From NCBI GenBank assembly GCA_009841015.1, contig VXMQ01000187.1, forward strand, positions 1 through 49,324: a stretch of 49,324 nt of DNA, written 5' to 3'. Below the pieces are notes generated by a model. That model worked only from the letters and a program-made list of their open reading frames with translations, made no database searches and was not told the DNA's origin. The stretch's first letter is position 1; every line of letters starts with the position of its first letter. This document shows positions 27,411 to 36,510 of this stretch, piece after piece. A program made the translations under genes and the position numbers. The stretch is from Candidatus Palauibacter denitrificans (GTDB taxonomy: Bacteria > Gemmatimonadota > Gemmatimonadetes > Palauibacterales > Palauibacteraceae).

Positions 27411-28787
27411 TCAATCATCGGCAGGGGCGCCGGGTGGCCCCTTACCGGCCGGGGGCGCGTCGCGCAGCCGCGAAGCCTCCGCGAGCGAGCCGATCTCGAT
27501 CAGCCGGCGGGCCTCGTCGAGGAGGGCCTCGCGGTCGTTGCGGGCCGGGTCCTCGATGACCTGTTCGAGCAACTCCTCCAGCAGCAGCCGAACGAGCGGA
27601 CCCGGCGACATGCCGAGCGCGAGGAGGTCGTCTCCCTTGACCGCGAGACCCGCCAGGTCGAGCACCGGGTCGTCCGCGCGCTCCTCTCGGACACGCGCCC
27701 GCGTCGCCTCCAGATAGCGCTCCGCCTGCGTCTCCCCCGCGGCGCGGGCGGCGGCGAAGTGCAGCTCGAACAGGTCCTCCCACGCATCGCCGACCGCCGC
27801 GAGCCAGCGTCGGTGTTCCGCCGCGGAGTCCAGCGCGCCGACGAAGGGGAGGTACAGCCGGGCGAGCCGAGCGACGTAGCGCCGGTCCGCGTTGGAGAAC
27901 TTCAGCCGCGAGAGCAGCGACTCGGCGGCTTCGGCCCGCCCCTCCGGCGTTTCGGACGCGCACACGAGCAGGCTCGCGAGGCGTACGTTCGCGGCCTGCG
28001 CCGAGGCCGCCTCGACGGCGCCGAGCGCAGACCTCCACGCGTCGCCGTCCGCCGCGAGCCCGAGCAGCTCCGGGTACCAATGGCGCAGCGCCCCGCAGGC
28101 CGAGTACAGCTCCAGCGCGGCCGAAGGCTTCGGATCCGCCATGACCTTGAGCAGCTCTTCCCGCACGCGCTCGGCGGACAGCCCGGGCAGGCCGTCCACC
28201 GCCGCCCGCATCGCTTCGTCCGTGCGCGCTTCCACCGCCCACCCGAAGCGCCCCGCGAACCGGAAGCCGCGCAGGACGCGCAGGTAGTCCTCGCGGAAGC
28301 GCGCTTCGGGTTCCCCCACCGCGCGCAGGATCCCGTCTTCGATGTCCTCCGCGCCCTCCCACGCGTCGCGCACCTCGCCGGAGGCGGGCCGCCACGCGAT
28401 CGCGTTGGCCGTGAAGTCCCGACGGCCAAGGTCCTCCTCGATGGAATCGGCGAAGGCCACCCGCGCGTGGCGGCCATCCGTCTCGACATCGCGTCGGAAG
28501 GTCGTGACCTCGTAGCTGTCGTCGCCGTCGAGGACGGTCACGGTCCCGTGCGACACGCCGACCGGGACGGTCCGCGGGAAGAGCCGCATGACATCCTGCG
28601 GCCGCGCATCGGTCGTCAGATCCCAGTCCGGCTCGGGCAGGTCGGGCGCCCCCCCGATCTGAGCGACGTAGGCGTCGCGGATCGAGCCGCCCACGGCCCA
28701 GGCCTCGAAACCCGCGGCCTCGAGCCGTTCCGCCGTGCGGGAGAACCCGGGCGGCGGGGAGAATCGGCCCGGATCGATCGCGCTCAC
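27411..28787 (-). CDS. cca: tRNA nucleotidyltransferase / poly(A) polymerase family (class II)
   Basis: 458 residues. The nucleotidyltransferase head has AWAVGGSIRDAYVAQIG, the metal-binding DWDLTTDA (DxD), RRDFTANAIAWRP and the flexible-loop/RNA-binding segment EDYLRVLRGFRFAGRFGWAV. The long helical C-terminal part lacks a clear HD motif. Class II enzymes add CCA to tRNA 3' ends or A-tails to RNA; the tRNA-Gln in this window lacks an encoded CCA, so a CCA-adding enzyme is needed. It starts 8 nt after the SDR gene. Confidence 0.9.
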   Translation of the reverse strand: MSAIDPGRFSPPPGFSRTAERLEAAGFEAWAVGGSIRDAYVAQIGGAPDLPEPDWDLTTDARPQDVMRLFPRTVPVGVSHGTVTVLDGDDSYEVTTFRRDVETDGRHARVAFADSIEEDLGRRDFTANAIAWRPASGEVRDAWEGAEDIEDGILRAVGEPEARFREDYLRVLRGFRFAGRFGWAVEARTDEAMRAAVDGLPGLSAERVREELLKVMADPKPSAALELYSACGALRHWYPELLGLAADGDAWRSALGAVEAASAQAANVRLASLLVCASETPEGRAEAAESLLSRLKFSNADRRYVARLARLYLPFVGALDSAAEHRRWLAAVGDAWEDLFELHFAAARAAGETQAERYLEATRARVREERADDPVLDLAGLAVKGDDLLALGMSPGPLVRLLLEELLEQVIEDPARNDREALLDEARRLIEIGSLAEASRLRDAPPAGKGPPGAPADD

Positions 28788-28794
28788 GGCATTC

Positions 28795-29577
28795 TCAGCC
28801 GCACAGCACGCTGCCGCCGTTCACGTTGAGGATCTCTCCCGTGATATGCCGGGCCGCGTCGGAGAGGAGGAAGCAGATGGGCCCGGCGATGTCTTCGGCC
28901 GTGGCGACGCGCCCGAGCGGAATGAGGGCCAGCGCGGCACTCCCGGCCTCTCCCTGCAGCGCCGGCGAAGACATATCGGTGTCGACCCAGCCGGGGGCGA
29001 CGGCGTTCACGTTGATCGACTTCGGACCGAGTTCGGTCGCGACCGACTTGCAGAACGCGTTGATCGCGCCCTTCGACGCGGCGTAATGGCTGTGCTCCGC
29101 CTCTCCCCGCTGGGACGCCGTGGAGGAGACGAGGACGATCCGCCCGTCCGCCCGCAGGCGGAGCGCCGCCTCCCGGGTGCTCGCGTAGATCGACGTGAGG
29201 TTCGTCTCGATCATGTGCCGCCACTCGTCCGCTTCGAGCGACTCGATCGGCCGCGCGTCCACGTTCCAGATACCGGCGTTGCCCACGAACCCGTCCAGCC
29301 CGCCGAACTCTGCGTCGGCGCGCTCGAACAGCGTCCGGCACTCCGTCGGGTCGGCCAGATCCGCGCCGGCGCACCAGTGGCGTCCGTCCGGGGCGAGCGA
29401 GTACGCCTCCTCGACGGCCCGCCGCGCCGCGGCCTCCGCCCGATGGTAGGCGATGCCCACGGACGCGCCGGACGCCGCGAGGCATCGCACGGTGGCGCGT
29501 CCGATCCCGCGCGAACCTCCGGTGACCAGCACGCGCTTGCCCGCGAGGCCGGGCAACCCCGGCACCGTGGATGTCAT
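28795..29577 (-). CDS. short-chain dehydrogenase/reductase, FabG-like
   Basis: A classical SDR of 260 residues. The cofactor loop is VLVTGGSRGIGRATVR, NAG appears in FVGNAGIWNVDAR, the catalytic Ser is in IVLVSSTASQRG, and the YxxxK motif is in HYAASKGAINAFCKSVATEL. PGWVDTDMSS and ITGEILNVNGGSVL close the fold. It resembles FabG (3-oxoacyl-ACP reductase), but no other fatty-acid gene is adjacent, so the substrate is open. ATG 29577 overlaps the stop of the small gene upstream. Confidence 0.9.
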   Translation of the reverse strand: MTSTVPGLPGLAGKRVLVTGGSRGIGRATVRCLAASGASVGIAYHRAEAAARRAVEEAYSLAPDGRHWCAGADLADPTECRTLFERADAEFGGLDGFVGNAGIWNVDARPIESLEADEWRHMIETNLTSIYASTREAALRLRADGRIVLVSSTASQRGEAEHSHYAASKGAINAFCKSVATELGPKSINVNAVAPGWVDTDMSSPALQGEAGSAALALIPLGRVATAEDIAGPICFLLSDAARHITGEILNVNGGSVLCG

Positions 29578-29939
29578 TCCGTCATCTCCTCCTCGTTGAA
29601 TCGTTCGCCAATCAGCCCGCCTGGACCCGCCCTCTCGGCGAGTCGGCTTGCCCGTGCGGCGCTCCCGCCCAGGGCCGGATCCGCGGCCGCTTCGAGCGCG
29701 TAGGTGAGGATCGCGTCCGCGGCGAGCAGGGTCACCGCCGCCGAGCGGGTCGCCTCGCCCTGCGCCGCCGTCACCAGCGCATCGAGCGCGGCTTGGATGA
29801 GTCCGTCCTCGCCCTCTTCCAGGCGCCCCCGCACCAGCGGCCACACCGCTTCCGCCAGCTCTGGCGGAGCGCTCTGGAGCCGCCCCACAAGCCAGGTCTC
29901 GAGTGTGAGAGCGCCGGGTTCGGCCGGCACGTCAGCCAC
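29574..29939 (-). CDS. small helical protein of unknown function
   Basis: 121 residues from GTG 29939, which overlaps the end of alaS by 8 nt; a second GTG lies three codons later. The sequence is Ala/Leu/Glu-rich and probably all-helical (LAEAVWPLVRGRLEEGEDGL, ALDALVTAAQGEATRSAAVT, AADAILTYALEAAADPALGG), with no signal peptide, TM helix or metal motif. I do not recognise a family. Overlap at both ends (alaS and the SDR) supports it as a real co-translated gene. Confidence 0.65.
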   Translation of the reverse strand: MADVPAEPGALTLETWLVGRLQSAPPELAEAVWPLVRGRLEEGEDGLIQAALDALVTAAQGEATRSAAVTLLAADAILTYALEAAADPALGGSAARASRLAERAGPGGLIGERFNEEEMTE

Positions 29940-32661
29940 CGGACAGGGCAGGCACCCGCTCGGACGCCCAGGCCCGGGCCGCTCCGAGTCCGTCCTCCGT
30001 TCGCGACGGGTCGCCCACGCCGCCCTGAGCGAAGCGCGCGCCGCCGCCACCGCCGGAACCCGTCGCCCGGCTCGAAACGCGAACGAGATCGCCCGCCTTC
30101 ACGCCGAGCCGGATGAGGTCGTCCGACACGACGGAGATGAATGCGTGGCGGTCCTCTTCGGGGAACACGACGTGAACGACCGCGGCGCCCGACCCCATCC
30201 CGCCACGCAGGCGATCGCCGAGCGCCCCCAGGTCCGTGCCCACGGGCACCTCCAGGCGCCCCGACACGAAGCGCGCCCCGTTCGCGTCCGCCGCACCCGT
30301 CGCACCCCCGCGACCGAGCAGCGTCTCCACTTGTCGCTCCGCCGCATCTCCCCGCTGCCCCCGAACCTCTTCGGCGAGCGCGTCGCGTTCTTCGACGAGC
30401 CGTTCCAGGCGGGCCGCCAGATCCGCCGGCTGGCAGCGCAGCCGCGCGGCGAGTTCGGCGAGCAGCCGGTCGCGCTCCACTTCGCGCCGGTAGGCCCCCT
30501 GCCCCGTCACGGCCTCGATGCGCCGGATGCCCGCCGCAACGCCCGTCTCGGACACGATCCGGAACATCCCGATCTGGCCCGTCGTGCGGACGTGCGTGCC
30601 GCCACACAGCTCCAGGCTGAGGCCCGGCACCTCGATCACGCGCACGACATCCCCGTACTTCTCTCCGAACAGAGCCATGGCCCCGGCCGCGATCGCCTCG
30701 TCATAGCCTCGCTCGGACGCTTCGACGTCGTGGTTTCCAAGGATCGCTTCCGTCACCTCCGTTTCGATGTCCGCCCGTTCCTCCGGCGTCAGCGGACCCC
30801 GGTGGCTGAAGTCGAAGCGCAGCCGGTCCGGGGCCACGAGCGAGCCGGCCTGCTGCACGTGCTCGCCCAGCCGGTTGCGGAGCGCCGCGTGCAACAGGTG
30901 CGTCGCCGTGTGGTTCCGCTCCGTCTCGCGCCGCGACGGATCCACCCGCGCGAGCACCGCGTCCTCGACCACGCCGCCCACCTCGGGAAGCGAGCCTTCG
31001 GCCAGCGGCCCCGCGACCACGGTCCGCCCGTCGGCACCCCACACCGCGGAGATGTCGACCGCCCACCCATCCCCCATGACACGACCGGTATCGGAGACCT
31101 GCCCCCCGCTCTCCAGGTAGAAAGGATTCTGCTCGAGCAGGAACGCGTGCCCCCTCTCGGTGGGCCAGTCCATGGGCCAGCGGCGGCAGCCTGTTTCGAT
31201 CTCGACGTTCCCGTAGCCCACGAATTCCTGCGGTCCGGGCTCGAGTCCCTTGGGGAGCGGCGGGGGGCCGAGGGAGGCCGTCGCCTGGAGTGAACCGACA
31301 AGCCCGCCCGTAAGAGTCGCCTTCGCGTCGATGGGCGCCAAGCCACCCCCGCGCGAACGGGTGCGCTGCGCCTCCAGGGCCTCGTGGAAGCCCTCCCAGT
31401 CGACGTCGTAGCCGCGCTCGCGGGCGATGAGGCCGGTGAGGTCCTCGGGGATGCCGTACGTGTCCTTGAGCTTGAACGCGACGGCGCCCGCGACCGTGCC
31501 TGAGCCTCCCGTCGGCATGGCGCGGTCGATCTCGCGCATGCCGCCCTCGATGGTCGAGAGGAAGAGTTCCTCCTCCGCCCGGGTCGTGGAGAGCAGATGT
31601 CCCCGCCTCGCCTCCAACTCGGGGAAGGTGGCCGACATGCGGTCCGCTACGACGCCCACGAGGTCGTGCAGGAGCGGATCGCGCCGGCCCAGCAGCCAGT
31701 AGTGCCGCACCGCCCGGCGCAGGATCCGCCGCAGCACGTATCCCCGCTTCTCGTTCGAGGGGAAGACGCCATCGGCGAGCAGGAACGCCACGGCGCGGGC
31801 GTGATCCGCCAGGACGCGGAAGGCGACGCCGTCCTCCCAGTCCCCAGGCGCGCGCGAGTACTCGATCCCGAGTCCCTCCTCCGCCGCTTCGATGATCGGG
31901 AGGAAGAGGTCCGTGTGGTAGTTCGTCCCCACGCCCTGCAGCAGCGCGGCGATCCGCTCAAGCCCGGCGCCCGTGTCGATCGAGGGCGCCGGGAGCGGCG
32001 TATCCGTCCCGTCCGGCGCGCGGTCGAACTGCATGAAGACGAGGTTCCAGAACTCGATGATCGCGTCGGCCTCGCCGGCCGCCTCGAACTGCGCGTCAGT
32101 GATCCGGTCATCGCATTCCGACCGCAGGTCGTAGTGCAGCTCCGAGCAGGGACCGCACGGACCCGTGTCGCCCATCTGCCAGAAGTTGTCCTTGTCCCCC
32201 ATGCGCCGGATCCGCGACTCCGGGATCGAGGTCCGCTTCAGCCAGAGCTTGAACGCGTCGTCGTCGTCGTGGTGGACCGTGGCCCACAGGCGGTCGGGCT
32301 CCAGGCCGAGATCGCCGGTCACCCACTCCCAGGCGAAGTCGATCGCATCGCGCTTGAAGTAGTCGCCGAAGGAGAAGTTCCCGAGCATCTCGAAGAAGGT
32401 GTGGTGGCGGGCGGTCCGTCCCACCTCCTCGAGGTCGTTGTGCTTGCCGCTGACGCGGAGGCATTTCTGGGACGTGACGGCGCGGGGAGGGTTCGGGCGC
32501 TCGGTCTCTCCCGTGAAGATGCCCTTGAACTGCACCATCCCGGCATTCGTGAACATGAGGGTCGGGTCATCCGCGGGGACGAGCGGACCGCTGGGGCGAT
32601 GCTCGTGCCCCTGCCGCTCGAAGTAGGAGATGAAACTCCGCCGGAGTTCGTCCGCCTTCAT
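29932..32661 (-). CDS. alaS: alanyl-tRNA synthetase
   Basis: Full-length class II synthetase of 909 residues. The catalytic core has FTNAGMVQFKGIFTGETERP, GKHNDLEEVGRTARHHTFFE, MLGNFSFGDYFKRDAIDFAW and GAGLERIAALLQGV. The editing domain carries the zinc ligands NHTATHLLHAALRN and LELCGGTHV. The C-Ala domain has GGGGGARFAQGG near the end. It charges tRNA-Ala and edits Ser and Gly. The ATG overlaps the recX stop (ATGA), so alaS lies in the recA-recX unit, an arrangement also seen in other phyla. Confidence 0.98.
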   Translation of the reverse strand: MKADELRRSFISYFERQGHEHRPSGPLVPADDPTLMFTNAGMVQFKGIFTGETERPNPPRAVTSQKCLRVSGKHNDLEEVGRTARHHTFFEMLGNFSFGDYFKRDAIDFAWEWVTGDLGLEPDRLWATVHHDDDDAFKLWLKRTSIPESRIRRMGDKDNFWQMGDTGPCGPCSELHYDLRSECDDRITDAQFEAAGEADAIIEFWNLVFMQFDRAPDGTDTPLPAPSIDTGAGLERIAALLQGVGTNYHTDLFLPIIEAAEEGLGIEYSRAPGDWEDGVAFRVLADHARAVAFLLADGVFPSNEKRGYVLRRILRRAVRHYWLLGRRDPLLHDLVGVVADRMSATFPELEARRGHLLSTTRAEEELFLSTIEGGMREIDRAMPTGGSGTVAGAVAFKLKDTYGIPEDLTGLIARERGYDVDWEGFHEALEAQRTRSRGGGLAPIDAKATLTGGLVGSLQATASLGPPPLPKGLEPGPQEFVGYGNVEIETGCRRWPMDWPTERGHAFLLEQNPFYLESGGQVSDTGRVMGDGWAVDISAVWGADGRTVVAGPLAEGSLPEVGGVVEDAVLARVDPSRRETERNHTATHLLHAALRNRLGEHVQQAGSLVAPDRLRFDFSHRGPLTPEERADIETEVTEAILGNHDVEASERGYDEAIAAGAMALFGEKYGDVVRVIEVPGLSLELCGGTHVRTTGQIGMFRIVSETGVAAGIRRIEAVTGQGAYRREVERDRLLAELAARLRCQPADLAARLERLVEERDALAEEVRGQRGDAAERQVETLLGRGGATGAADANGARFVSGRLEVPVGTDLGALGDRLRGGMGSGAAVVHVVFPEEDRHAFISVVSDDLIRLGVKAGDLVRVSSRATGSGGGGGARFAQGGVGDPSRTEDGLGAARAWASERVPALSGG

Positions 32662-33245
32662 CGTGTATCCTCAGCCTGCCAGTTGACCTCGATCCAGGCG
32701 CGAATGCGACCCGCGTCGAACCCGCGCCGGGCCAGGTAGTCGAACAGCCGTCGACGAGCCTTCGACGGGTCCGCCCCCGTCAGCCTCCGCGCACGGGCCG
32801 TCGCGACGCGCTCGAGCAGCGCCTCCTCCGTCGCGCCCTCCTCCACCATCGCTTCGCGGATGCCGCGGTCCGCATCCTCTCGCGACACGCCCCGGGCGAG
32901 AAGGTCGGACTGCATGCGACGGGTGCCGCAGGGCCGGAGCCGGATACGGTCCCGCGCGAAGCTGGCAGCGAACTGCGCGTCGTCGAGATACCCCAGCGCC
33001 GCGAGACGTTCCAGTGCGTGCTGAATCGCCGCCTGGTCGATCCGGTCCCGCCGCAGCCGGCGCTCCGTTTCCCGGCGGCTCCTCGGGCGCACGGAAAGGT
33101 AGCGCAGCCCGACGAACATCGCTTCGGCGCGACCGCCCGCGGCCTGGACGGCTTCGAGTTCCGCGGATTCGAGCCGGAGCCCGATGTCGAGACGAAGGCG
33201 ATGAACGTCTTCGTCCGGAAGCCGACAGAGGGAAGCGCCGTCCAA
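32658..33245 (-). CDS. recX: RecA regulator RecX
   Basis: RecX modulates RecA filaments. The three-helix repeats are clear: RSRRETERRLRRDRIDQAAI, ALERLAALGYLDDAQFAASF, MQSDLLARGVSREDADRGI and ARRRLFDYLARRGFDAGRI. The only standard start in frame is TTG 33245, giving 195 residues. Upstream codons still read like the RecX N-terminus (ITGLVPVKRRSGWTEVQLDG), up to about 33276, yet no ATG, GTG or TTG exists between them and the recA stop. ATT at the I of ITGLV, right after GGGGAG, is the nearest near-cognate start. It follows recA by 83 nt. Confidence 0.9.
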   Translation of the reverse strand: MDGASLCRLPDEDVHRLRLDIGLRLESAELEAVQAAGGRAEAMFVGLRYLSVRPRSRRETERRLRRDRIDQAAIQHALERLAALGYLDDAQFAASFARDRIRLRPCGTRRMQSDLLARGVSREDADRGIREAMVEEGATEEALLERVATARARRLTGADPSKARRRLFDYLARRGFDAGRIRAWIEVNWQAEDTR

Positions 33246-33328
33246 CTGGACCTCGGTCCAGCCGGAGCGGCGCTTGACCGGGACGAGGCCCGTAATCTCC
33301 CCGGTTGTGTGGCGGTCGTGGCCGGAAT

Positions 33329-34429
33329 TCAGCGGCCGGTGGCCTGCTTCGAGGGCGGCCGGGAGTTCTTCGACTCCTCCGCGCCCGCGCCCTCCGCGGC
33401 TTCGGCCGCGTCAGGGTCCGGGATCGTCATCCCGAGTTCCTCGCGGATCCGGGCCTCGATCTCCTCCGCGATGTCCGGGTTCTCGCGCAGGAAGGTCTTC
33501 GAGTTCTCGCGCCCCTGCCCCAGCCGGACATCGCCGCCATACGAGTACCAGGCGCCGGCGCGGTTCACGATGCCGATGCTCTCGCCCATGTCCACGAGCA
33601 GACCCTCCCGGCTCACGCCCTGGTTGAACATGATGTCGAACTCGGCCTGCTTGAACGGCGGCGCGCACTTGTTCTTGACGACCTTCACCCGCGTGCGGCT
33701 CCCGACCAGGTTGTTCCCTTCCTTGATGGAGGCGATCCGGCGGATGTCGAGTCGGAGCGAGGAGTAGAACTTCAGCGCCCGGCCCCCCGTCGTGGTCTCG
33801 GGGTTGCCGTACATGACGCCGATCTTCTCGCGGATCTGGTTCGTGAAGATCACGGCGGTGTTCGAGCGCCCGATCGCGCCCGTGAGCTTGCGGAGGGCCT
33901 GCGACATCAGCCGCGCCTGAAGGCCGACGTGCGAATCCCCCATCTCGCCTTCGATCTCGGCCCGCGGCACGAGCGCGGCCACCGAGTCCACCACGATGAC
34001 GTCGAGCGCGCCGGACCGGACGAGCACCTCGGCGATCTCAAGCGCCTGTTCGCCCGTGTCGGGCTGCGACACGAGCAGGTTCTCGATGTCGACGCCCAGT
34101 TTCTGCGCATACCCGACGTCGAGCGCGTGCTCGGCATCGATGAACGCCGCGACGCCGCCGTCCTTCTGCGCGTTCGCGATGACGTGGAGGGTGAGGGTGG
34201 TCTTGCCCGACGATTCGGGACCGAAGATCTCGGTCACGCGCGACCTCGGAATGCCGCCGATCCCGGTGCTGTGGTCCAGGTTGATCGCCCCCGTCGAAAT
34301 TGCGGGAATCCGGACCCGGGCACCCTCCGTTCCGAGCCGCATGATCGCCCCCTTGCCGTGGGCCCGTTCGATCTGGTTGAGGGCCACGGACAACGCCTTC
34401 TTCTGTTCCCGATCCATCTCCACACCCAT
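33329..34429 (-). CDS. recA: recombinase RecA
   Basis: 366 residues from ATG 34429 ([13 protein letters not shown]); ATG 34417 is an alternative. Motifs: Walker [50 protein letters not shown] (Walker B), [20 protein letters not shown] (loop L1 region), [20 protein letters not shown] (loop L2) and [17 protein letters not shown]. It forms the strand-exchange filament and drives the SOS response. The C-terminal tail is acidic and then Lys/Ser-rich. No intein. GGGAG lies upstream of the ATG. Confidence 0.98.
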   Translation of the reverse strand: MGVEMDREQKKALSVALNQIERAHGKGAIMRLGTEGARVRIPAISTGAINLDHSTGIGGIPRSRVTEIFGPESSGKTTLTLHVIANAQKDGGVAAFIDAEHALDVGYAQKLGVDIENLLVSQPDTGEQALEIAEVLVRSGALDVIVVDSVAALVPRAEIEGEMGDSHVGLQARLMSQALRKLTGAIGRSNTAVIFTNQIREKIGVMYGNPETTTGGRALKFYSSLRLDIRRIASIKEGNNLVGSRTRVKVVKNKCAPPFKQAEFDIMFNQGVSREGLLVDMGESIGIVNRAGAWYSYGGDVRLGQGRENSKTFLRENPDIAEEIEARIREELGMTIPDPDAAEAAEGAGAEESKNSRPPSKQATGR

Positions 34430-34504
34430 TTCACGCTCTCCCGATTTCCGAGGGGTCCGCCGGGCCGATGACGGGGAGTCGATCACCCGCCGCGACGGAG
34501 GTTG

Positions 34505-34533
34505 ACAATACCACGCCGGACGACCTTTCGCAA
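34505..34533 (-). promoter_or_regulatory. promoter of recA
   Basis: On the minus strand TTGCGA (34528-34533), a 17-bp spacer and TATTGT (34505-34510) with an extended TG at -14/-15. Transcription would start near 34498, about 70 nt before the recA ATG. No LexA-type palindrome is obvious, but the operator of this phylum is not known to me. Confidence 0.55.
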
Positions 34534-34631
34534 TTTCTTCGGTTTTATCCGAACGGCGAAATCCGGACGTCCAGAATCAGGATGGAGCAACGCCTCAACG
34601 GGCTATCAACCGCCCTCGGGAAGGATGTGAA

Positions 34632-34805
34632 TCAGGAGCGGTCGCCGGTCGGATTCGGCGGCGGGTTCAGCCAGCCCTCGATGATCCCCTCGACCTTTGC
34701 CAATCGCTCTCCGAGTTGCGCCAGATTGCGCGAAAGCCCGACGTAGGCCCCGCCGACCGCAAGGGCGACGGTGAGGATCACGGCAACTGTATCGACACTG
34801 ATCAC
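34632..34805 (-). CDS. 57-residue single-pass membrane protein, unknown
   Basis: GTG 34805 is preceded by AGGAGG with an 8-nt spacer, the strongest ribosome-binding site in this part of the window. The peptide starts MISVDTVAVILTVALAVGGA, one TM helix, then an amphipathic, coiled-coil-like stretch LSRNLAQLGERLAKVEGIIE, then a Pro-rich end GWLNPPPNPTGDRS. It lies between the zinc-ribbon gene and the recA promoter. I do not know a function. The shape (helix plus short cytoplasmic coiled coil) resembles many small membrane or holin-like proteins, but that is only a resemblance. Confidence 0.72.
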   Translation of the reverse strand: MISVDTVAVILTVALAVGGAYVGLSRNLAQLGERLAKVEGIIEGWLNPPPNPTGDRS

Positions 34806-35004
34806 AACGACAACCTCCTGATCCGGAACTGCCGGCTGCTCATCCCAAGGTGTACGTCCATGATGATCCGGGACAAGATCATCGCGGCCTCATCTGCGGC
34901 CCTGCGCGTTGCGGGACCATCGGTGCCGAGGAACCCTCCAGGTGACGGACGCTACGTAATATGGGTGGCCGTCGGGGGGCTCGCTTGAGGCTGTGGGGGG
35001 CGCG
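34806..35004. other. intergenic: hairpin and leader of the small membrane protein gene
   Basis: This stretch holds no convincing gene. GATGATC (34862-34868) and GATCATC (34877-34883) form a 7-bp inverted repeat with an 8-nt loop about 60 nt upstream of the small-protein GTG. It could be a leader hairpin or the end of the zinc-ribbon transcript. No T-run follows. Confidence 0.4.
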
Positions 35005-35427
35005 TCAGGCGCCGGGGGCGAGGTCGATTCCGCAGGCAGGGCAGAAGGCTTCTTCGCCGGTCAGCGAGGCGGCGCATTCCGGGCATGGCGGAGGGGTCGC
35101 CGGGGCCTTCCCGGGCGCCGAAGCCTTCCCGGCCGCCGGGGCTTCCCGGGGCTCCGGGGCTGGAGCCTTCGCCGGTCCCCGGGCGGCGGCGTCCCGGGCG
35201 TCGATGGCCGTGCGCTCGAGGCGGGCCCGCGTGGCCTGGTACTCCTCTTCCTGGAGCTTGCCCGTTCGGTACTCCAGTTCGAGATCGCGCAGCGCCTCGA
35301 TGGCGGCGTCGCGGCGCTCCGCGGCGCCCAGCGACGCGCCCGTGTCTTCGCCGGACCGGATGGCGGCCCAGATGATCGTGGCGAGGAGCACCGCCAGGAT
35401 GACGCCGAAGAGGATGAATCCGGTCAC
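35005..35427 (-). CDS. membrane-anchored zinc-ribbon protein (CcmI-like helical segment)
   Basis: 140 residues. An N-terminal TM helix (GFILFGVILAVLLATIIWAA) is followed by a helical segment, RRDAAIEALRDLELEYRTGK and LQEEEYQATRARLERTAIDA, like the start of CcmI/CycH cytochrome c assembly proteins. An Ala/Pro-rich linker leads to a C-terminal zinc ribbon with CPEC and CPACG pairs. No other cytochrome maturation gene is near. GTG 35427 has GGGAGGTGA upstream. It lies 4 nt after the LOG-like gene. Confidence 0.75.
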   Translation of the reverse strand: MTGFILFGVILAVLLATIIWAAIRSGEDTGASLGAAERRDAAIEALRDLELEYRTGKLQEEEYQATRARLERTAIDARDAAARGPAKAPAPEPREAPAAGKASAPGKAPATPPPCPECAASLTGEEAFCPACGIDLAPGA

Positions 35428-35431
35428 TCGC

Positions 35432-35944
35432 TCACCTCCCGCGGCGGACGCCGCTCGCGACGCGGACGTGCTCCCGCCGAGCTTCGGCGAGTTCGAGGGC
35501 CCGGGCCGCCGCCTCAGCCGCGTCCTCGGCCGTCTCGTCGACCACATCCGCCGGCAGCGAGCACGCGAGCCCGATCACGGGCACGCCGAACTTCCGGCAG
35601 AAGGCCGCCTCGCTGAGCGTGCCCCACTCGCCGGCGATCGCGACCACGGCCTCGGAGGCCCGCGCGACGACGACATTCCGCGCCTCGCCGAGCCCGGTCG
35701 GGATCGGGATGGTGACCCCGTCCGCCGCCGCCCCCGGGTCGCCGCCGGGCAGGATCCCCACCACGGTCCCCCCTTCCGACGAGGCTCCTTCCGCAGCCGC
35801 CCGCATGACGCCGCCCATTCCGCCGCACACGACGATGGCCCCGGCGCGGGCGACGGCCGCTCCCACGGCGTGGGCCAGGCCCGTCTCCGCGGGCGCCGCC
35901 GCTCCCGACCCGATGACTCCGATCCGCAGCGGACGCAAGCTCAC
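35432..35944 (-). CDS. LOG-related nucleotide-binding protein (TIGR00725 type)
   Basis: 170 residues with a Rossmann-like fold: RIGVIGSGAAAPAETGLAHA, VVCGGMGGVMRAAAEGASSE, GGTVVGILPGGDPGAAADGV, IPIPTGLGEARNVVVARASE and the PGGxGTxxE-like site AGEWGTLSEAAFCRKFG. The family relates to lysine decarboxylase-like LOG phosphoribohydrolases and to DprA. The canonical GGxGT is changed to GEWGT, as in the TIGR00725 branch, whose function is unknown. GTG 35944 overlaps the dtd stop. Confidence 0.82.
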   Translation of the reverse strand: MSLRPLRIGVIGSGAAAPAETGLAHAVGAAVARAGAIVVCGGMGGVMRAAAEGASSEGGTVVGILPGGDPGAAADGVTIPIPTGLGEARNVVVARASEAVVAIAGEWGTLSEAAFCRKFGVPVIGLACSLPADVVDETAEDAAEAAARALELAEARREHVRVASGVRRGR

Positions 35945-36375
35945 CGCTCCAGTTGGAGGGTGACGGGACCGTCGTTGACCAGCTCCACCTCCATCATCGC
36001 GCCGAACTCCCCCTCCGCGACCTCGCCCCCCCTCCGGCACAGCTCCACGAAGCGGTCGTAGAGAGCCCGGGCCACGTCCGGCCGCGCCGCCCCCGTGAAG
36101 GACGGGCGGCGTCCGCGGCTCGCATCTCCGTACAGCGTGAACTGCGACACGATGAGAAGCGCCGCGCCAACCTCCCGCGCCGAGCGGTTCATGCGGCCCC
36201 CGGCGTCCGCGAACAGCCGCAGGTCCCAGAGTTTGTCCGCCATCCAGGCCATCGTCTCCCCGGAATCATCCGGCGCGAAACCCGCGAGGACGACGAGCCC
36301 GCGGCCGATCGCCCCCACGACCTCGCCTCCGACCCGGACATGGGCCTGGCTGACCCGTTGAACCACGACTCGCAA
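35941..36375 (-). CDS. dtd: D-aminoacyl-tRNA deacylase
   Basis: Dtd removes D-amino acids and glycine wrongly attached to tRNA. The 144-residue protein has VVVQRVSQAHVRVGGEVVGA, LFADAGGRMNRSAREVGAAL, the catalytic-site motif SQFTLYGDASRGRRPSFTGA and the Gly-cisPro motif VNDGPVTLQLE at the end. Length fits the family. The start is TTG 36375 (LRVVVQRV); no better start fits. It is the first gene of the leftward run after the non-coding region at 36.4-37.3 kb. Confidence 0.95.
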   Translation of the reverse strand: MRVVVQRVSQAHVRVGGEVVGAIGRGLVVLAGFAPDDSGETMAWMADKLWDLRLFADAGGRMNRSAREVGAALLIVSQFTLYGDASRGRRPSFTGAARPDVARALYDRFVELCRRGGEVAEGEFGAMMEVELVNDGPVTLQLER

Positions 36376-36510
36376 TTGCGCCGTCCCCTGCCGACGCCGG
36401 TCATTCGCGGCACGCCGGCTTTTCCACAGCACTCAAAAAGCGGTGAACGACGAAAAGATGCGACGGCGCTCGGTCCTGGGCGAACTCCGTTGGCATCCGA
36501 TCGGGCGGTC

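Noticed and set aside
33329..34429. Intein or insertion in recA
   Set aside because: All RecA motifs are contiguous and the length is normal.
34501..34507. TTGACA on the plus strand near recA as a plus-strand promoter
   Set aside because: There is no matching -10 at 15-19 bp and no plus-strand gene follows; the minus-strand recA promoter overlaps it.
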